Shown: one piece after another, positions 60,365 to 64,000 of the stretch
How the letters are laid out: each line of letters starts with the position of its first letter
How positions within the stretch are numbered: position 1 is the stretch's first letter
Source: Mesorhizobium kowhaii
Lineage (GTDB): Bacteria > Pseudomonadota > Alphaproteobacteria > Rhizobiales > Rhizobiaceae
Assembly: GCF_003253745.1 (NCBI RefSeq)
Contig: NZ_MZXV01000013.1
Span: 744,001-808,000 of the forward strand
DNA: 64,000 bases
Reading direction: 5' to 3'
Made by a program: the position numbers and the translations under genes
Notes under the pieces: generated by a model
What the model was told of the DNA's origin: nothing
Seen by the model: only the letters and a program-made list of their open reading frames with translations
The model's database searches: none

Positions 60365-61476
60365 CGGCACAAGCCGTCTTGGTCCCGGGGGCCGTCTTCG
60401 GCACGATCGGCGCGCTGGCGGCGTTTCCGCTCAGGCTGGCGGCACGCGAGGTCGAGCGCCAGCACGGCCAGTTGCGGCGCGGCGTCACCAGGCGCACCAC
60501 GCATGTCGTGTTCGGGCGGACCTATCTGGCAAAGGCCAGCGATGCCGAGATCGAGCGCCGCGTCGCCGCCGAGCGCACGGCCGGCCGCGTGCTGATCAGC
60601 GAGAATGGTTTCTTGCGCCTGCTCGGGCTGATGAAGGCGCCGGAGGCATCTTCGCTGTCCAGGCAATCGGTGATCGAGCAGTCGCGGCTGTCAGGCGCCG
60701 ACCTCGGCCTGTTGTCGCTGTTCGATGCCTTCGAGCATGACAGCGAACCCTATTCCTTCCGCGACCTGATCCTGGCGCGCAAATATGCCGGGCTGGTGGC
60801 GGGAGGTGCGACCTGGGGCGCGATCGCGCGCTCCGTCCATCGCTCCGGCCCGGTGGCATCGCTGACCGCCAAGTCGCTCAAAGTCGGCTCGCAGCATGGG
60901 CGGCCCGACGCGATCTATCTCGAGGGCGGCCAGAGCGAACTCGACGGCCAATTGCTGTTCGATCTCGGTATGGCCGGTTCAGCCGGCGACGACACGCTGG
61001 AAGAGTTGTTCGCCGAGGCGGAAGCGGCGGAGGAGGGCGGCGACCATGATGGGGCGGCCGCGCTCTACCAGCGCTGTCTGGCCATCGACCCGAGCGATGC
61101 GATTGCCGCCTTCAACCGCGCCAACTGCCTGCGCGCCGGCGGCCACGGAAGGGAAGCCGCGCACGACTATGCGCGCGCGATAAAACTCGACCCGGCCTTC
61201 GTAGAGGCCTGGTTCAACCTCGCCGGGCTGATGAGCGAGCAAGGCCGCGAAGCCTCGGCGAGAAGGCACCTGCAGAAGGCGATCGCGCTCGACAAGACCT
61301 ATGCCGATCCGGTGTTCAACCTCGCCCGGCTGGAATTCGACGCCGGCAATCTCCCCGAAGCGCGCCGCAACTGGGCGCGCTATCTCGAACTCGATACGGA
61401 TTCGGAATGGGCGCGCGTGGCGGCCAAGGGGGTGCAGTTCGTCGATCTGCAACTGGCGAAGAAGTCGGCGGGGTGA
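60361..61476 (+). CDS. BRCT-like domain plus TPR protein coupled to Ku
   Basis: 371 residues. Residues ~5-92 look like a BRCT fold: GAVFGTIGALAAFPLRLAA, RRGVTRRTTHVVFGRTY, RVLISENGFLRLLGL. Residues ~105-160 are helical with an HTH/MerR-like feel (YSFRDLILARKYAGLVAGGA). Residues ~215-345 are three TPR repeats (ALYQRCLAIDPSDAIAAFNR, ARAIKLDPAFVEAWFNLAGL, KAIALDKTYADPVFNLARLE). The 4-bp overlap (ATGA) with ku implies stoichiometric co-production and a role in end joining; BRCT domains mediate repair-complex assembly in other systems. BRCT assignment is by motif reading only. Confidence 0.75.
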   Translation: MTAQAVLVPGAVFGTIGALAAFPLRLAAREVERQHGQLRRGVTRRTTHVVFGRTYLAKASDAEIERRVAAERTAGRVLISENGFLRLLGLMKAPEASSLSRQSVIEQSRLSGADLGLLSLFDAFEHDSEPYSFRDLILARKYAGLVAGGATWGAIARSVHRSGPVASLTAKSLKVGSQHGRPDAIYLEGGQSELDGQLLFDLGMAGSAGDDTLEELFAEAEAAEEGGDHDGAAALYQRCLAIDPSDAIAAFNRANCLRAGGHGREAAHDYARAIKLDPAFVEAWFNLAGLMSEQGREASARRHLQKAIALDKTYADPVFNLARLEFDAGNLPEARRNWARYLELDTDSEWARVAAKGVQFVDLQLAKKSAG

Positions 61477-61496
61477 GGGGCGCTGCACTAGCGTTT

Positions 61497-61647
61497 CCTT
61501 CTCCCCCTGTGGGAGAAGGTGGCCGAGCGAAGCGCGGACGGATGAGGGGTGTTGGACGGAGCACCATCGTCTCATTCCTTCCAGCACCCCTCATCCGTCT
61601 CGGCGCTGACGCGCCGATCCACCTTTCTCCCACAAGGGGAGAAGGGG
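61497..61647. repeat. 150-bp inverted intergenic repeat (RIME-like)
   Basis: Left arm CCTTCTCCCCCTGTGGGAGA and onward, right arm TTTCTCCCACAAGGGGAGAAG; internal GACGGATGAGGGGTG pairs with CACCCCTCATCCGTC. Same family as the elements at 5805, 11570 and 12567. Fills the gap between the BRCT-TPR gene and the TEX30-like gene; no gene in it. Confidence 0.75.
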
Positions 61648-61678
61648 TCACCAACGCCGAGCTTCGGAGCTCTACATC

Positions 61679-62356
61679 ATGCCGACTAATTTCCTCTTCG
61701 ACGGCCCCGACACCGCCCCCGTCACCATCCTGCTTGCCCATGGCGCTGGGGCGCCGATGGACTCGGCCTCGATGACCGCCACCGCCAAGGCGCTGGCCGC
61801 GGCTGGGTTCCGTGTTGCCCGCTTCGAATTCCACTATATGGCCGCCCGCCGCTACGGGCACCGCAAGCCGCCGCCGCGGGCCGAGACGGTCAACCCTGAA
61901 TATGTCAAGGCGATCGCCGACCTCAGGGCGAAGGGCGTGAGCGGCCCGCTCATCATCGGCGGCAAGTCGATGGGTGGGCGCGTCGCCTCGATGGTCGCGG
62001 ACGAGATGTTTGCCAAGGGCGAGATCGCTGGGCTGGTCTGCCTCGGCTATCCCTTCCATCCGCCGGCCAAGCCTGAGCAATTGCGGACCAAACATCTGGC
62101 CGGGCTCAAGACCCCAACGCTGATCTTCCAGGGCACGCGCGACGAGTTTGGGACCAAGGATGAGGTCGCGACTTATGCGCTCTCCCACCAGATCGAGATT
62201 GTCTGGCTGGAAGATGGCGACCATGATCTCAAGCCGCGCAAGAGCATCTCCGGTTTCTCCACCGCCGATCATCTGAAGACGTTGGCCGAAGCGGTGAAGG
62301 CGTGGGCGACGCGTGCATTGGCCAACCGAGCGGATTTTCGCGCAGGTAAAATCTAA
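61679..62356 (+). CDS. TEX30/KANSL3-like alpha/beta hydrolase
   Basis: 225 residues: LLAHGAGAPMDSA near the N-terminus, nucleophile Ser97 in GGKSMGG, Asp in FQGTRDEFG and His in DGDHDLKPR. This small dienelactone-hydrolase-like family has no established substrate. Monocistronic, after a RIME-like repeat. Confidence 0.9.
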   Translation: MPTNFLFDGPDTAPVTILLAHGAGAPMDSASMTATAKALAAAGFRVARFEFHYMAARRYGHRKPPPRAETVNPEYVKAIADLRAKGVSGPLIIGGKSMGGRVASMVADEMFAKGEIAGLVCLGYPFHPPAKPEQLRTKHLAGLKTPTLIFQGTRDEFGTKDEVATYALSHQIEIVWLEDGDHDLKPRKSISGFSTADHLKTLAEAVKAWATRALANRADFRAGKI

Positions 62357-62367
62357 AAGAGGTAATT

Positions 62368-62796
62368 TTGCCCTACATTATATATGGGAAAAACAGGCTA
62401 AAAACAGGTGCCGCCTTCCTTGCAATGGCGCTGCTTATTTTATTTTGTATCTTCCTTGCGGCGATATCCTATTTGGATATCAGCTATTTATTATACGTCG
62501 AATATGCGACATTCATTTTATCTATGATACATATTTACAATTTTATGAATAAATCAGAGTAATATAAAGATTATTTCTGGTTTATATCGCAACCACACCA
62601 GATCTCTCGATTCAAGAAGTTTTCTATCGTGGTCTATTTTATTGCGATATCCTCGATATTCGTCATGTTTGATAAGGCATACGGGGTGGCTGAATCTGTA
62701 GCATATTCAATACTTCTTCTTTCTGCGACTCTGATCTTTCCTGATATTATTCTTTTTCTGAAGGGTTCTCATCGATTTCATTTAAATTCTCAATGA
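62368..62796 (+). pseudogene. AT-rich membrane-protein gene split by an in-frame TAA
   Basis: TTG start with AAGAGGT upstream. Codons 1-64 encode two hydrophobic spans (FLAMALLILFCIFLAAISYL and a second around YATFILSMIHIYNF), then TAA at 62560-62562. The same frame stays open for another ~77 codons with two more spans (FSIVVYFIAISSIFVMF, YSILLLSATLIFPDIILFL) and ends at a TGA overlapping the xthA start. Total 143 codons, a plausible four-span protein. AT content is much higher than the flanks, indicating foreign origin. May also be two genes or stop-codon readthrough. No family recognised. Confidence 0.6.
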
Positions 62797-63563
62797 AGAT
62801 CGCGTCCTTCAACATCAACAACGTCAACAGCCGGCTGGACAATTTGCTGGCGTGGCTGGCGACGGCAAAACCCGATATCGTGTGCCTGCAGGAGCTGAAG
62901 GCGCGCGACACGCAGTTTCCGCGTTCGGCATTGGCCGCGGCCGGCTATGGCGCGGCGTGGAAGGGCGAGCCGACCTGGAACGGCGTCGCCATCCTGGCGC
63001 GAGGCTCGGAACCCGTCCTGACCCGCGACGCGCTGCCCGGCGACGATGCCGACAAGCAGAGCCGTTACATCGAGGCGGCGGTGAACGGCATCGTCATCGC
63101 TTGCCTCTATGCGCCGAACGGCAATCCGCAGCCCGGGCCGAAATTCCAGTACAAGCTCGCCTGGCATGAACGGCTGGAGGCGCATGCCGCGCAACTGCTC
63201 GACACCGGCCTGCCGGTGGTGCTGGCCGGCGACTACAACATCGTGCCCGAGCCGCGCGACATCTACGCCACCCGTTCCTATGACGACAATGCGCTGGTGC
63301 AGCCGGAAAGCCGGGCTTCCTTCGCCGCTTTGCTTGAGCAAGGTTGGACTGATGCACTGCGCAAGAAGCACCCGAAGGAGACGCTCTATACGTTCTGGGA
63401 TTATCGCCGCAACCGCTGGCCGCGCGATGCGGGGCTCAGGCTCGACCACATCCTGCTGTCGAAGACGCTGGCGCGGCGCCTGACCGCCGCCGGCATCGAC
63501 CGCGAGGTGCGCGGGCAAGACGGCGCCAGCGACCATGCGCCGGTCTGGGTGGAGCTGAAGTAG
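62793..63563 (+). CDS. xthA: exodeoxyribonuclease III / AP endonuclease family protein
   Basis: 256 residues of the EEP superfamily: MKIASFNINNVNSRL, CLQELKARD (metal Glu), AGDYNIVPEPRD (Asp, Asn), LRLDHILLS and SDHAPVWVEL (catalytic His). Acts in base-excision repair on abasic sites and 3' ends. Close to the LigD/Ku cluster, but the AT-rich insert and a hydrolase gene separate them. ATG overlaps the stop of the split membrane gene. Confidence 0.93.
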   Translation: MKIASFNINNVNSRLDNLLAWLATAKPDIVCLQELKARDTQFPRSALAAAGYGAAWKGEPTWNGVAILARGSEPVLTRDALPGDDADKQSRYIEAAVNGIVIACLYAPNGNPQPGPKFQYKLAWHERLEAHAAQLLDTGLPVVLAGDYNIVPEPRDIYATRSYDDNALVQPESRASFAALLEQGWTDALRKKHPKETLYTFWDYRRNRWPRDAGLRLDHILLSKTLARRLTAAGIDREVRGQDGASDHAPVWVELK

Positions 63564-63708
63564 CGCGGGGCGAACTTGCCGGGACCTTCGCCATCAATCC
63601 CTTTCGCAGACGCCATTTTGCGAACACCTTTTCCACGGGTAATCTCATGAACTGAACTGTGCGGGGTGCCATTTCGGGCGAAGCCTGCAATGGCGCCGTG
63701 GGGGGCCG

Positions 63709-64000
63709 ATGAACAGAGTCGTCGACAGGCTGATTGCATTCATCCTGCTGGTGGTGACTGTAGCTTGCGTCTGGCGTGCCTGGCTGGTGCTTGGCGACGC
63801 GGTCGTCGTCTGGCGCGGTGTCTCGTCTTTCGCCGGGGATCCCGCCACCTTGCGGTTGGCCGGATTGCCGATGGCGGCGCTCGCTTGCCTGATTGGCGCG
63901 CTGTTGTTCTGGGCCGGCATGTTGCCGGGGCGGCCGGGGCATGCAGCCGGCGCGCCGCTGTTCGGCCGTGCGGCGGAAGTGCAGGACACCGGCAGGCCCG
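63709..64000 (+). CDS. membrane protein, start only (runs off window)
   Basis: 97 codons open to the edge from ATG 63709. N-terminal span LIAFILLVVTVACVWRAWLV and second span PMAALACLIGALLFWAGMLP, followed by a polar segment. No family recognised. GGGGGCC precedes the start. The 145 bp before it holds no recognisable element. Confidence 0.5.
   Translation, partial: MNRVVDRLIAFILLVVTVACVWRAWLVLGDAVVVWRGVSSFAGDPATLRLAGLPMAALACLIGALLFWAGMLPGRPGHAAGAPLFGRAAEVQDTGRP

Noticed and set aside
1..64000. Search for tRNA or rRNA genes, insertion sequences and prophage structural genes
   Set aside because: By eye no cloverleaf with the GGTTCGAATCC-type arm, no transposase motif and no phage structural protein was recognised; a covariance-model scan could still reveal small RNAs.

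Overview
The window looks like chromosomal DNA from an alphaproteobacterium of the order Hyphomicrobiales (Rhizobiales), most likely Mesorhizobium or a close relative in the Phyllobacteriaceae. The grounds are high GC with strong GC3 bias, DUF982 proteins, a GcrA-type protein, a LigD/Ku pair, many sugar and polyamine-type ABC transporters, and rhizobial intergenic palindromic mosaic repeats. No tRNA, rRNA, CRISPR array, insertion sequence or phage structural gene was recognised. Genus assignment is inference.

Layout. 1-4.5 kb: an ECF sigma factor with a SnoaL-like tail (cut by the window edge), an SDR oxidoreductase, an RsuA/RluB-type pseudouridine synthase, and an ArsR / AHSA1 / alpha-beta hydrolase operon behind a palindromic operator. 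4.8-8.5 kb: a ribose-type sugar ABC transporter (binding protein, double ATPase, permease). 8.7-13.4 kb: small and poorly characterised genes around an XRE/S24 (LexA/CI-like) regulator, with a divergent GcrA paralogue, two DUF982 proteins and mosaic repeats. 13.5-14.5 kb: a lower-GC EVE/PUA-like plus HNH nuclease, probably a modification-dependent restriction enzyme. 14.7-16.5 kb: a divergent LysR/SDR pair. 16.8-18.9 kb: an acyltransferase-3/SGNH protein carrying an in-frame palindromic repeat.

19.0-28.7 kb: a catabolic unit read leftwards under a divergent GntR/FCD regulator. It encodes a DUF1185 (AA_synth) protein, an alpha/beta hydrolase fused to a flavin reductase, a luciferase-like flavin monooxygenase, an aldehyde dehydrogenase and a PotABCD-type transporter. 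The likely logic is import of a cationic or nitrogenous compound, oxidative and hydrolytic cleavage, then aldehyde oxidation. 28.7-32.3 kb: XRE and Crp/Fnr regulators and several very small proteins. 32.3-38.4 kb: a LacI-controlled sugar module (2-hydroxyacid dehydrogenase, LacI, binding protein, permease, half-size ATPase, TIM-barrel isomerase) with three matching operator-like sites.

38.4-56.7 kb: a surface-polysaccharide region with a FAD oxidoreductase, a GINT1-like protein, a Wzc-like chain-length protein with a degenerate kinase domain, a VpsF/Wzy-like polymerase, a GH5 hydrolase, two glycosyltransferases, a flippase and two duplicated GNAT/CelD-like acyltransferases. It is interrupted by a cyclase-TPR protein, a GNAT gene fragment and a peroxiredoxin. 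56.7-61.5 kb: a non-homologous end-joining cluster (LigD, Ku, and a BRCT-like/TPR protein overlapping ku by 4 bp). 61.7-64 kb: a TEX30-like hydrolase, an AT-rich membrane-protein gene split by a stop codon, exodeoxyribonuclease III and the start of a membrane protein.

The observations most worth following are the Ku-coupled BRCT-TPR protein, the EVE-HNH nuclease, the hydrolase/flavin-reductase fusion cluster, the protein-coding palindromic element, and the candidate ATT start of the second acyltransferase.
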